In this document: positions 8,108 through 16,078 of the stretch, piece by piece
Layout: every line of letters starts with the position of its first letter
Numbering within the stretch: position 1 is the first letter of the stretch
Assembly: GCA_945860275.1 (NCBI GenBank)
Contig: CAMAPN010000004.1
Location: 1-64,000 of the forward strand
Length of the DNA stretch: 64,000 bases
Direction: 5' to 3'
Source: Bifidobacterium breve
GTDB taxonomy: Bacteria; Actinomycetota; Actinomycetes; Nanopelagicales; Nanopelagicaceae
Notes under the pieces: generated by a model
The model's database searches: none
Seen by the model: only the letters and a program-made list of their open reading frames with translations
Told to the model about the DNA's origin: nothing
Made by a program: the position numbers and the translations under genes

Positions 8108-9582
8108 TGCGAAAAGTCTCAGGACCTACCGACAAGGTGATTGTCGTTGGCGCCGGACTTGGCGGGTTGAGCGCAGCGCTCCGCTTAGCTGGCGCAGGTC
8201 GCGAGGTCACGATCGTGGAACGAGAGTCCGTTCCCGGTGGACGAAATGGCCTCATTGTCGATCAGGGTTATCGCTTCGATACTGGCCCGACCGTTCTCAC
8301 CATGCCCTCACTTATCGAAGAGGCGCTGGCCTCTGTCGGTGAGAAACTTTCAGATTGGCTAGAGCTGGTGCCGCTGCGCCCGCTCTATCGAGCGTTTTAT
8401 CACGATGGTTCCCAGCTTGATGTCTTTCCGAACACTGCCGAAATGGAAGAAGAGATCGCGCGTGTTATTGGACCAGATGAAGCGATGGGTTATCGAAAGT
8501 ATGTTGATTTTGTCACCAAGTTATACAAGTACGAGATGAACGACTTCATCGATCGAAATATTGATTCACCACTTCAGCTGCTCACTCCCAACTTGGCAAA
8601 ACTAATTGCAATTGGTGGCTTCCGTCGACTCGCGCCAAAAGTCAATCAATACCTAAAGGATCCACGAACTCAGAAGGTTTACTCCTTCCAGGCGATGTAT
8701 GCCGGAGTAAGTCCGCAGCAAGCTCTTGCAATCTATGCCGTGATTGCATACATGGATAGCGTCAATGGTGTTTTCTTTCCTAAAGGTGGGATGCATGCAC
8801 TACCTCGAGCGCTTGCAGGGGCGGCCGAAAAACATGGCGTGAAGATTCGGTATTCAACGACGGTTACAAGCGTTGCAATCAAGAACGGTCGTGCTACAGG
8901 TGTGCTCACTGATACTGGTGAACATATCCCAGGTGATGTTGTCGTGCTTAATCCAGATCTACCGATTGCCTACAAAGAGTTGCTTGATAGAGAGCCGCTG
9001 GATGTGAAACGTTTGAATTACTCGCCTTCATGTGTTGTCATGCTCGTTGGCTCGAATAAGAGCTATGACCACATTGCCCACCACAATATTCATTTTGGTC
9101 AATCGTGGGATGGCGTCTTCGAGGAATTAATCAAGAAGAAAACTTTTATGACTGATCCTTCGTTACTTGTGACAGTGCCAACCTATGATGACCCCTCGCT
9201 CGCACCAGCGGGCAAGTCCTCGTATTACGTGCTCTTTCCTACGCCGAACCTCAACTCCGCAATCGATTGGTCGAAAGAGCGCAATCGATATCGCGATGAG
9301 ATGGTGCGCACCCTTGAAGCGCGGGGCTATACCGACTTTGCGTCAGGCATCGAGGTGGAGCACCTCACGACTCCCGTTGAGTGGCGAGCACAAGGGATGG
9401 AGGCAGGCGCTCCCTTTGCTAGCGCGCATACCTTCTTCCAAACTGGCCCATTCCGGCCACGTAACCTTGCCCGAGGAATTGAGAATGTGGTCTTCACAGG
9501 CTCTGGCACACAACCGGGAGTGGGCGTTCCGATGGTGCTGATCTCTGGCAAATTAGCTGCAGAACGCATCATTGGTCGATGA
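8107..9582 (+). CDS. crtI: Phytoene desaturase
   Basis: The 491-residue FAD enzyme has the N-terminal fold G-A-G-L-G-G-L-S-A-A-L-R-L at residues 16-28, a G-Y-R-F-D-T-G-P-T-V-L segment near 55, and the bacterial CrtI C-terminal signature F-T-G-S-G-T-Q-P-G-V-G-V-P-M near 467-480. It converts phytoene to lycopene, probably in four desaturation steps at the membrane. It is flanked by crtE and crtB with 1- and 4-base overlaps. It is clearly paralogous to the desaturase at 4065, as the Rossmann segments are nearly the same, but its C-terminal block differs. Confidence 0.94.
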   Translation: MRKVSGPTDKVIVVGAGLGGLSAALRLAGAGREVTIVERESVPGGRNGLIVDQGYRFDTGPTVLTMPSLIEEALASVGEKLSDWLELVPLRPLYRAFYHDGSQLDVFPNTAEMEEEIARVIGPDEAMGYRKYVDFVTKLYKYEMNDFIDRNIDSPLQLLTPNLAKLIAIGGFRRLAPKVNQYLKDPRTQKVYSFQAMYAGVSPQQALAIYAVIAYMDSVNGVFFPKGGMHALPRALAGAAEKHGVKIRYSTTVTSVAIKNGRATGVLTDTGEHIPGDVVVLNPDLPIAYKELLDREPLDVKRLNYSPSCVVMLVGSNKSYDHIAHHNIHFGQSWDGVFEELIKKKTFMTDPSLLVTVPTYDDPSLAPAGKSSYYVLFPTPNLNSAIDWSKERNRYRDEMVRTLEARGYTDFASGIEVEHLTTPVEWRAQGMEAGAPFASAHTFFQTGPFRPRNLARGIENVVFTGSGTQPGVGVPMVLISGKLAAERIIGR

Positions 9583-10511
9583 GTACGCGGGAGTTAGATG
9601 CAGCTGGGATCTTCACCCCAGAGCTGCGCGCTTCATACGCCGAATGTAAACGGCTTAACTCACTCCATGGGAAAACGTATTACCTAGCCACCCTCCTGCT
9701 CCCACCCGAGAAGCGACCATTTGTGCACGCCCTCTACGGTTTCGCCCGCTACGCCGATGAGATAGTCGATGACCTTGCCTCAACGTTGAGCGCGAAAGAG
9801 AAAGAGAGCGCTCTTTCTACCTGGAGTGAACAAATTCTTAACGATCTGGCTAACGGTGTCAGTCATGACCATATCGGTGCAGCGCTCGTGGATACCGTGC
9901 AGCGATTCGATATTCCTATCGAACACTTTCGCGCATTTCTCCATTCGATGGCGATGGATATCTCAGTCTCTCGATACGACAGCTACGAAGATTTGTTGGA
10001 GTATGTCTACGGTTCTGCTGCAGTTATCGGACTGGAGATGGTGCCGATTTTAGGACCACTCTCGAGCGCGGCATACCCAGCAGCCGAGAAACTCGGTATC
10101 GCTTTTCAGCTTGCAAACTTCATTCGTGATGTCGGAGAAGATCTAGAGCGGGGGCGCATATATCTCCCGCTCGATGAATTGCGATCTTTTAATGTGAGCG
10201 AAGAGATGCTTATCGAGCGAGTGGTCACTCCACAATTGCGAGCAGCTCTCCGGTTCAATATTGAGCGAGTGCGTCAACTGCAACGTGAAGCGCAACCTGG
10301 GATCGCGCTGCTCGCGCCAGAAAGCCGTGCCTGTATCGAAGCAGCCAGTGAACTCTATTGTGGAATCGTGGATGAAGTAGAGAAGATTGATTACCAGATA
10401 TTTACTAAGCGAGCCAAGACTTCAACTACCCGACGTCTTGCAGTGGCTATTCCTGCGTTCTCCCGCGCTCTTGCTGCACGCCGCGCGCGCCCCAAAATAT
10501 CCACAAACTAA
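9579..10511 (+). CDS. crtB: Phytoene synthase
   Basis: The 310-residue protein has the squalene/phytoene synthase motifs: Y-G-F-A-R-Y-A-D-E-I-V-D-D near residue 50 with the first aspartate-rich site, and Q-L-A-N-F-I-R-D-V-G-E-D near 180 with the second, followed by R-G-R-I-Y-L-P. It joins two GGPP molecules head-to-head to make phytoene. The start overlaps crtI by four bases (ATGA). The last 65 bases, which encode the arginine/alanine-rich tail, also encode the end of the convergent crtYd. Confidence 0.94.
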   Translation: MSTRELDAAGIFTPELRASYAECKRLNSLHGKTYYLATLLLPPEKRPFVHALYGFARYADEIVDDLASTLSAKEKESALSTWSEQILNDLANGVSHDHIGAALVDTVQRFDIPIEHFRAFLHSMAMDISVSRYDSYEDLLEYVYGSAAVIGLEMVPILGPLSSAAYPAAEKLGIAFQLANFIRDVGEDLERGRIYLPLDELRSFNVSEEMLIERVVTPQLRAALRFNIERVRQLQREAQPGIALLAPESRACIEAASELYCGIVDEVEKIDYQIFTKRAKTSTTRRLAVAIPAFSRALAARRARPKISTN

Positions 10512-10770
10512 TTACACCAAGAATCAAAGCGAATCCAAAGAGGAGGTCTTCGATTGGCGCGCTTGCTATCCGTAATCCAGTGATAAATTCACCTCGATAC
10601 ATCACGATTTCTCGAGAGGTAAGCCACCAGTTAGTAAGCAACTGAAATGGCAAGATGATTGCATACGAAGTCCAAAATGCGCGGCGCAGAATCATTCGTC
10701 GTCGAGTAATGAATAGGTCAAAAAGAATTGCAACAGGAACCGCCATAAGTGCAAGCTGGGTGTAGCTCAT
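10447..10770 (-). CDS. crtYd: Lycopene cyclase subunit, CrtYd type
   Basis: The 107-residue membrane protein has three hydrophobic helices and the lycopene cyclase domain blocks F-Q-L-L-T-N-W-W-L-T near residue 42 and A-P-I-E-D-L-L-F-G-F near 72, with the glutamate/aspartate pair typical of the second subunit of heterodimeric CrtYc-CrtYd cyclases. With CrtYc it forms ionone rings on lycopene. It overlaps crtYc by four bases (ATGA). Its 3' end runs 65 bases into crtB on the other strand, so the C-terminal W-G-A-R-G-V tail and the CrtB tail constrain each other. Confidence 0.88.
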   Translation of the reverse strand: MSYTQLALMAVPVAILFDLFITRRRMILRRAFWTSYAIILPFQLLTNWWLTSREIVMYRGEFITGLRIASAPIEDLLFGFALILGVISLWIFWGARGVQQERGRTQE

Positions 10771-11108
10771 CGCTCGTCACCAAACTTCCATTTCTCATTT
10801 TTTCGCTTAACCACGCCCACTGCTTCGATAGTCATAATGGCAGCCAATGGCACCACAGTGAAGAAGAGAAATTCCTCGAGCGGAATCCCACCGAATCCGA
10901 ATATCCCTAAAATTTGCTCAGCATCAAAGTGCCAATGCCCCCTACTAATTGCGTAGAGATCCCAGATAATGAAAATGGATGCAACTGGAAGAATGCTTAA
11001 GAGCGCTCGTTTGATTCGTCGCAGGACACCAACCTTGAGGAATATTTCCAGCCAGAACGAACCCAGGATGGTAAAGGTAATCATCGCAAGATAGCCAAAC
11101 TTAAGCAC
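10767..11108 (-). CDS. crtYc: Lycopene cyclase subunit, CrtYc type
   Basis: The 113-residue protein has three or four membrane helices and the family blocks W-D-L-Y-A-I-S-R-G-H-W near residue 49 and I-P-L-E-E-F-L-F-F near 75, which hold the acidic residues thought to protonate lycopene. The heterodimer makes beta- or epsilon-rings and may act on one end only. That would leave the psi end free for CrtA, CruF and the glycosyltransferase. The start is GTG at 11108 with a TAGCAT box five bases upstream, divergent from the thiamine transporter. Its 1-2 kb separation from the tailoring genes suggests separate control of ring formation. Confidence 0.88.
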   Translation of the reverse strand: MLKFGYLAMITFTILGSFWLEIFLKVGVLRRIKRALLSILPVASIFIIWDLYAISRGHWHFDAEQILGIFGFGGIPLEEFLFFTVVPLAAIMTIEAVGVVKRKNEKWKFGDER

Positions 11109-11113
11109 GTCTA

Positions 11114-11123
11114 ATGCTATCCT
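11114..11123. promoter_or_regulatory. Divergent -10 elements for crtYc and the TPP riboswitch transcript
   Basis: TAGCAT on the minus strand (11119-11114) sits five bases before the crtYc GTG. TATCCT on the plus strand (11118-11123) would start an RNA near 11130, just where the TPP aptamer begins. The two boxes share two bases. Assignment rests on pattern and spacing only. Confidence 0.4.
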
Positions 11124-11130
11124 CTTACTT

Positions 11131-11211
11131 GCACGGGAGCCGAAGTACGGCTGAGAGGGTGGCTAGCCACCGACCGTTTTCACCAGTCCGGTAATGCGGA
11201 TTCGGAAGGAG
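11131..11211 (+). promoter_or_regulatory. TPP (thiamine diphosphate) riboswitch, THI element
   Basis: The conserved aptamer parts are present in order: a G-G-G-A-G-C-C strand near 11135, the pyrimidine-sensor segment CTGAGA at 11151-11156 followed by GGGTGG and its complement, then the pyrophosphate-sensor region with CCGGTAATGCGG at 11188-11199, closing at the purine-rich GGAAGGAG (11204-11211). That last strand is also the Shine-Dalgarno sequence of the following gene, so ligand binding would hide it and block translation. I see no separate terminator hairpin. This makes the downstream gene a thiamine-related transporter. Confidence 0.9.
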
Positions 11212-11223
11212 TAATTGAGATAT

Positions 11224-11811
11224 ATGTTTGATTTAATCCTTTTCACAGCATGGAGCTACCAGGTCTCATTGTTGGAGTTCACTGCAGCGGTCACTTCGTT
11301 GGTGGCCGTGTACTTGGGAACCACTGGACGTAAAATTATGTGGCCTTGGTGGATTGTGAGCTCGGCGCTCTATGCGATCTGGTTTCTTGATGCCAAGTAT
11401 TACGCCTCCGTTGCCACGCAACTCATCTTCGTAGCGTTTGGCGTATGGGGTTTACTCGCGTGGAAGAAAACAGGAGCGCAGCCTGCACCACTTTCTCTCA
11501 AGGGTCGGATTATCGTGGTGCTTGCCTTCGCCGCTTGTTGGCTAGCTTTTGCTCCTTACTTGAAGTCGGTAGGAGCGGTTGCAATCTGGAGCGATACCTT
11601 CGGTTTACTCGGAAGTCTGATTGCACAGGTCATTATGGTTAAAGAGAAGTGGGAGAACTGGGCGCTCTGGTTCGCAGTCGACATCGTGTTAACTATCCAA
11701 TACTTCCGTGGCGGCGCGTACTTCACCTCACTGGTCTATCTCGTCTTTACGGCAATCGCGATTCTCGGATGGGTACGTTGGTATAAGAATGCAACCCGCG
11801 CTATCAGTTAA
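11224..11811 (+). CDS. pnuT: PnuC-family transporter, probably thiamine-specific (PnuT)
   Basis: The 195-residue protein has seven closely packed hydrophobic helices and PnuC-family features such as W-x-V-S-S-A-L-Y near residue 44, a K-E-K-W-E-N-W pair near 142, and the end block A-I-L-G-W-V-R-W-Y. PnuC carriers move vitamins by facilitated diffusion, with trapping by phosphorylation inside. The TPP riboswitch directly upstream marks thiamine rather than nicotinamide riboside as substrate. ATG 11224 lies 12 bases after the riboswitch-embedded GGAAGGAG; a TTG at 11215 is too close to it. The next gene begins 23 bases before this one ends, so the two are co-expressed. Confidence 0.85.
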   Translation: MFDLILFTAWSYQVSLLEFTAAVTSLVAVYLGTTGRKIMWPWWIVSSALYAIWFLDAKYYASVATQLIFVAFGVWGLLAWKKTGAQPAPLSLKGRIIVVLAFAACWLAFAPYLKSVGAVAIWSDTFGLLGSLIAQVIMVKEKWENWALWFAVDIVLTIQYFRGGAYFTSLVYLVFTAIAILGWVRWYKNATRAIS

Positions 11812-12355
11812 TATCCGCGAACTTCTGAGCGCTAAGAGTGAGAGCTCATCGCCGGTATTCATCGTGATTGATGGTCCTGCCGGAGCTGGCAAGACAACGC
11901 TCGCGGCGGAAATTATCGAAACTATTGGACTTGGCGAGGTAATTCACTGCGATGATCTCTATAACGGCTGGGATGACGCACTCACACCCACCCTTGAGCG
12001 AACTATCAGAGAACAAATCATCACGCCTATATCCGATAAAGCGCCAATCCATTATCGAAAGTACGACTGGGTTGCAGGAGGTTATGGCCAAATGATCTCA
12101 CTTGGGCCAACGCCACTGATTATTCTTGAAGGGGTCGGCTGTGCACTGCCGAGCGTTACAAAGTTGGCAGATCTCTCAATTTGGATGGATATTCCTTTTG
12201 ACCTGGGACTTGAACGGGTAGTCAAACGTGATGGAGCTGGGATTCGAAAGGAGATGTTGGTGTGGATTGCGCGCCAAAATGAGTTTTTTGCTGAGAATAG
12301 GAATCGAGAGAATTGCGCAATACACCTTCCCTACGGAGCGCCTGCTCAGCCATAA
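11789..12355 (+). CDS. Small P-loop kinase (uridine kinase-like), coupled to pnuT
   Basis: This 188-residue protein has a Walker A loop G-P-A-G-A-G-K-T-T at residues 29-37, an acidic strand end I-H-C-D-D-L-Y-N-G-W near 55 like uridine kinases, and a lid-like R-D-G-A-G-I-R segment near 150. It is the size of nucleoside and small-metabolite kinases. It starts inside pnuT and has no promoter of its own in view, so the TPP riboswitch probably controls it. PnuC-type carriers need a kinase to trap substrate, so it may phosphorylate thiamine or a precursor. That is inference; a nucleoside kinase with no thiamine role is the main alternative. Confidence 0.65.
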   Translation: MQPALSVNIRELLSAKSESSSPVFIVIDGPAGAGKTTLAAEIIETIGLGEVIHCDDLYNGWDDALTPTLERTIREQIITPISDKAPIHYRKYDWVAGGYGQMISLGPTPLIILEGVGCALPSVTKLADLSIWMDIPFDLGLERVVKRDGAGIRKEMLVWIARQNEFFAENRNRENCAIHLPYGAPAQP

Positions 12356-12368
12356 GGGGCGCTCTTCA

Positions 12369-12374
12369 TAGAAT
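12369..12374 (+). promoter_or_regulatory. Candidate -10 element for the PASTA kinase gene
   Basis: TAGAAT is followed by six bases and then GTG 12381, the same grammar as other starts in this window. It implies a leaderless mRNA. The same hexamer and spacing precede the gene at 55772 on the minus strand. Confidence 0.5.
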
Positions 12375-12380
12375 TTCAGA

Positions 12381-14300
12381 GTGTCGGAGCGAATTGGCGA
12401 ACTCATTGATGGGCGCTATCAGATAACTAGCGCCATCTCTCGCGGTGGAATGGCCACAGTCTATTCTGCCGTTGATACCCGACTTGATCGAACAGTCGCT
12501 GTGAAAATCATGCACGAAAACCTTGCGCGCGATGAGGAATTTGTCTCGCGTTTTATTCGTGAAGCTAAAGCTGCCGCAGGTTTATCTCATCCCAACTTAG
12601 TTCAAGTCTACGACCAAGGATGGAATCAAGGTGGGGTTCCTGCAGTCTTCCTGGTCATGGAGTACATACCTGGAGCGACGCTGCGCGACCATCTTTTTGC
12701 TGTTGGTCAACTAGGTGCAAAGGAAGCGTTGGAGATCATCAATCAAGTTCTTTCGGCTCTTACCTACGCTCATCATGGCGGAATCATTCATCGCGATATC
12801 AAACCTGAGAACATCATGATTACTGCTGATGGCCGGGCAAAACTTGGCGATTTCGGATTAGCTCGGGCAGTCAGCACCGGAAATACCCTCACCGCTGATG
12901 CAAATGTTTTGATGGGCACAGTGGCATACCTTGCCCCTGAGCAAGTCCAACGTGGCATCGCTGATGTGAAGAGCGACATCTATTCGCTGGGAATTGTGCT
13001 CTTTGAAATGCTCACAGGTAAGAAACCTTACGAAGGTGACTCCCCTATTCAAATTGCATATCGCCACGTCCATGATCGAGTGCCTGCTCCCTCGACACTC
13101 AATCACGCAATAACCCGCGATCTCGATTCCTTAGTGCTGCACGCAACAGCTCCAGATCCTGGTTTGCGCTATCAAAGCGCCCGAGAATTCCAAGAAGATA
13201 TTCGCAAATCTTTGCTCTTGCTCGATCCCAATGAACAGCAATTGAGTTTGCCACTTGGCATCCCGGAGGAGCTGCGGCGGCCAGTACGAACTGCCAAAAC
13301 TAAGCGCGAGAAATCCCTCGGCGCTAAGGTGAATGCACAAGAGGCCAAGCCAGAGATAAGTCGTCCGCGAATGAGCAATACCAGCGAAATCAGAAGGAGA
13401 ACTTCTCGGAGAGTGCGCCGTAATCGTCTCATCGCACTGGCGATTGCTGGTGTCATTGGCATCACCGGTTGGTATCAGCTCTTTGGTCCGGGTGCACAGA
13501 TTGCTATCCCCTCTGTGGTCGGTGGAACGAAGAAAGAGGCTGAACGCACCTTAGAAAAACTTGGCTTTGACATCACAGTTGCTAAATCTGTCTTCGATGA
13601 ACAGATTCCAAAAGGGAAGATCATAAGCATGTCTCCCCCTGCGGGAAGCAGAGTGTCCGAGGGTGAACGAATTTCGGTAGTGCTCTCTAAGGGAGCGGAG
13701 CGATACAAGGTACCTAGCCTCAAAGGTAAGAGCATCTCGCAAGCCACAATTGAATTAGCGAATGTGAAATTGGTGATTGGTTCGGCGCAAAGTCAATTTG
13801 ATCTCAAGATTCCAAAGGACCAGATAATTTCAACCTCGCCGGCTCCAGGAACCATGGTCAAGAAAAATACCCAGGTCAACCTTCTGGTCAGTAAAGGACC
13901 AGAGCTGGTGGCTATCGCCAATTATGTGGGCAAGTCGAGTGAGCAAGCGCTCAACGAGTTAACTGATGCAGGCTTTGATGTTAAGCAGAGCGATGAGTTC
14001 AGCGATAAATTCCCAATGGGAATTGTTATCGCACAGAACCCGACTGATCCAGAACTTACCAAGGGAGCGCAGGTCTCGCTCACAATCTCAAAGGGTCCTG
14101 AAAAGATAAAAGTTCCATCTGGAATCCTCAAGAGCGAAGAAGGTAAAGCGATCAAGCTTCTCGAGGATTATGGCTTCAGCGTAAAAGTTCTAAAGCCTGC
14201 CAAGGTGGCAAAGGGAAAGAAGTTGATTGTCATCAAGGTCAACCCCGCTGAGGGCGCACTTGTGAAGCGTAATTCTGTAATAACCATCGAAGTGAAGTAG
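12381..14300 (+). CDS. pknL: Membrane Ser/Thr protein kinase with four PASTA domains (PknL-like by context)
   Basis: The kinase domain covers about residues 10-270: glycine loop I-S-R-G-G-M-A-T-V, V-A-V-K near 38, H-R-D-I-K-P-E-N near 135, D-F-G near 157 and A-P-E-Q near 189. A basic linker leads to one membrane helix (about 348-368), then four extracytoplasmic PASTA repeats of about 67 residues, each with a G-x(n)-A/E-x-L pattern and a closing S-K-G. PASTA domains sense muropeptides or lipid II and tune cell wall growth. It lies between a GGPP synthase locus and DAHP synthase, as Mycobacterium pknL does, though mycobacterial PknL lacks PASTA repeats while the Corynebacterium protein has them. 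Confidence 0.9.
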   Translation: MSERIGELIDGRYQITSAISRGGMATVYSAVDTRLDRTVAVKIMHENLARDEEFVSRFIREAKAAAGLSHPNLVQVYDQGWNQGGVPAVFLVMEYIPGATLRDHLFAVGQLGAKEALEIINQVLSALTYAHHGGIIHRDIKPENIMITADGRAKLGDFGLARAVSTGNTLTADANVLMGTVAYLAPEQVQRGIADVKSDIYSLGIVLFEMLTGKKPYEGDSPIQIAYRHVHDRVPAPSTLNHAITRDLDSLVLHATAPDPGLRYQSAREFQEDIRKSLLLLDPNEQQLSLPLGIPEELRRPVRTAKTKREKSLGAKVNAQEAKPEISRPRMSNTSEIRRRTSRRVRRNRLIALAIAGVIGITGWYQLFGPGAQIAIPSVVGGTKKEAERTLEKLGFDITVAKSVFDEQIPKGKIISMSPPAGSRVSEGERISVVLSKGAERYKVPSLKGKSISQATIELANVKLVIGSAQSQFDLKIPKDQIISTSPAPGTMVKKNTQVNLLVSKGPELVAIANYVGKSSEQALNELTDAGFDVKQSDEFSDKFPMGIVIAQNPTDPELTKGAQVSLTISKGPEKIKVPSGILKSEEGKAIKLLEDYGFSVKVLKPAKVAKGKKLIVIKVNPAEGALVKRNSVITIEVK

Positions 14301-14311
14301 CCTTCCTGCAT

Positions 14312-15172
14312 ATGGCTACCCAAGTAAAAAACCGAATTGGCGCTCACGTCCCCACTTCTGGCGGATTGGTAAAGCGTGCTTTGGGTTATGCCAAAACAAT
14401 TGAGGCAGAGACCATTCAAATTTTCGCCTCGAACCCGCGTGGCTGGGCGATGCCCGATGCAAATCCTGCCGCAGATGCAGATTTTCGAGAGAGCGCAGCG
14501 GCGATGGATATCACCACCTATGTACACGCGCCATTTCTCATCAATCTTGGATCGCCGACTGAAGGAACGTACGAGAACTCTCTGGCGTCAACCGAGTATG
14601 CCCTCCGTCGAAGTCGTGAGCTTGGCGCGCTAGGCGCTGTCATTCATACTGGTTCGGCAGTCAAAGAGGAGTTTGTCGACCAAGCGTGGAAACAAATTCA
14701 TAATGGAATGATGCCAATTCTTGAAAATCTCAAAGATGAAGATCCTTTTCTCTTACTTGAACCCACTGCAGGACAAGGTCAATCGCTTGTGAAGAAACTT
14801 GAAGAGTTGGTCAAATACTTTGAGGCGCTTGAATTCCATCCGAAAGTTGGCATCTGCATCGACACCTGCCATGTTTTCGCTGCAGGACACGACATCACCA
14901 CGAAGAAGGGTATTGATCTGATGCTCTCCGGATTGCTCGCTCATGTCCCAAGCGACCGAATCAAACTAGTGCACGCTAATGATTCGATGGATATCTGTGG
15001 CGCATTGAAAGATCGACATCAGTCGATTGGCGAAGGTCACATCGGTCAGAAGCCTTTTCAAATGTTGATGGAACATCCTGCGATGGCAGGAGTCCCCTTC
15101 GTACTCGAAACCCCTGGTGAAGAGCTAGAACATGGCGGCGAAGTGAAAATTCTCAAGAAACTTCGCGGATAG
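14312..15172 (+). CDS. nfo: Endonuclease IV (AP endonuclease)
   Basis: The 286-residue TIM-barrel enzyme shows the Nfo metal-site blocks: I-G-A-H-V near residue 6, I-Q-I-F-A-S-N-P-R-G-W near 34, Y-V-H-A-P-F near 69, G-A-V-I-H-T-G-S near 108, L-E-P-T-A-G-Q-G near 148, C-I-D-T-C-H near 182, and H-A-N-D-S near 221. It cuts 5' of abasic sites in base excision repair with three zinc ions. Its ATG lies 11 bases after the kinase stop; a TAGCCT box overlapping that stop might give its own leaderless transcript. Confidence 0.93.
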   Translation: MATQVKNRIGAHVPTSGGLVKRALGYAKTIEAETIQIFASNPRGWAMPDANPAADADFRESAAAMDITTYVHAPFLINLGSPTEGTYENSLASTEYALRRSRELGALGAVIHTGSAVKEEFVDQAWKQIHNGMMPILENLKDEDPFLLLEPTAGQGQSLVKKLEELVKYFEALEFHPKVGICIDTCHVFAAGHDITTKKGIDLMLSGLLAHVPSDRIKLVHANDSMDICGALKDRHQSIGEGHIGQKPFQMLMEHPAMAGVPFVLETPGEELEHGGEVKILKKLRG

Positions 15173-15196
15173 CACTTAAGGAAATATCTAGAGACC

Positions 15197-16078
15197 ATGA
15201 CAAGAAAAGTTCAGATTTTTGCTCTTATAGCGCTCACTTCCGTCGCTGCTATTTGGGGAGCTTCCTTTGTCCTCATGAAAGATGCCCTCGCTGGGCAGAG
15301 CGTCGATGACTTCCTCGCTACCCGATTTATCATCGCCACCTTTGTACTGATCCTTATCCAACCGAAAACATTGACGCAAATCTCCCCTGAAATGTTGAAA
15401 AAAGGTTTTGCACTCGGACTCTTCTTGGGATCTGGATATCTATTTCAAACGATTGGACTAAACCTCACAACCGCCGCAACAACTGGATTTCTCACTGGCC
15501 TTTATGTTGTTTTCACACCGATACTCGGTGCCCTCTTTCTCAAATCTCATGTAACAAGAAATGAATGGATTGGCGTTGTGATGGCCACGGCTGGACTAGG
15601 GCTGCTCTCCTTTAAGGGTTTCGCTATTGGCGTTGGCGAACTATCAGTCTTGCTTAGCGCGCTATTTTTCGCTCTCCATATTCTCGGACTTGGCAGATGG
15701 TCTGAGAAATTTGCAACGTATCCACTGACCGTCGTGCAGCTAGGCACGATTGCCATCCTCACCTCGATGCTCGCAATAATTGATAAAGGCTATGAACCCC
15801 CCAATACCGATCAGGAGTGGAAGGCGACGATTTTCACGGCAATTCTGGCTACCTCAGTTGCGTTCTTAGTCCAAACCTGGTCGCAATCCAAAATGGATGC
15901 CACAGTAGTTGCTGTCGTGCTCACACTCGAAGTCGTCTTTGCTGCGCTATTTGCAGTAATTGCTGGACAAGAATCATTAACGGTAAAAGCAACTATCGGC
16001 GGTGCATTGATTTTTGCCGCGATGCTCTTGATGCAAGTGCGACAGAACTCGAAAGTCAGCAGCGCGACTAATCAATAG
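15197..16078 (+). CDS. EamA/DMT-superfamily membrane transporter
   Basis: The 293-residue protein has ten predicted hydrophobic helices arranged as two EamA repeats. The first begins V-A-A-I-W-G-A-S-F-V near residue 15, the typical start of RhaT/YdcZ-like carriers; T-A-A-T-T-G-F-L-T-G-L near 95 ends the first repeat. DMT carriers export amino acids, nucleobases or other small metabolites. Nothing here tells the substrate. Its 3' end overlaps the convergent ogt by 11 bases. Confidence 0.85.
   Translation: MTRKVQIFALIALTSVAAIWGASFVLMKDALAGQSVDDFLATRFIIATFVLILIQPKTLTQISPEMLKKGFALGLFLGSGYLFQTIGLNLTTAATTGFLTGLYVVFTPILGALFLKSHVTRNEWIGVVMATAGLGLLSFKGFAIGVGELSVLLSALFFALHILGLGRWSEKFATYPLTVVQLGTIAILTSMLAIIDKGYEPPNTDQEWKATIFTAILATSVAFLVQTWSQSKMDATVVAVVLTLEVVFAALFAVIAGQESLTVKATIGGALIFAAMLLMQVRQNSKVSSATNQ

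Noticed and set aside
7055-11108. Retinal and rhodopsin pathway
   Set aside because: Freshwater actinobacteria often have rhodopsin, but no blh-type oxygenase or seven-helix rhodopsin gene is in the window, so only carotenoids can be claimed.
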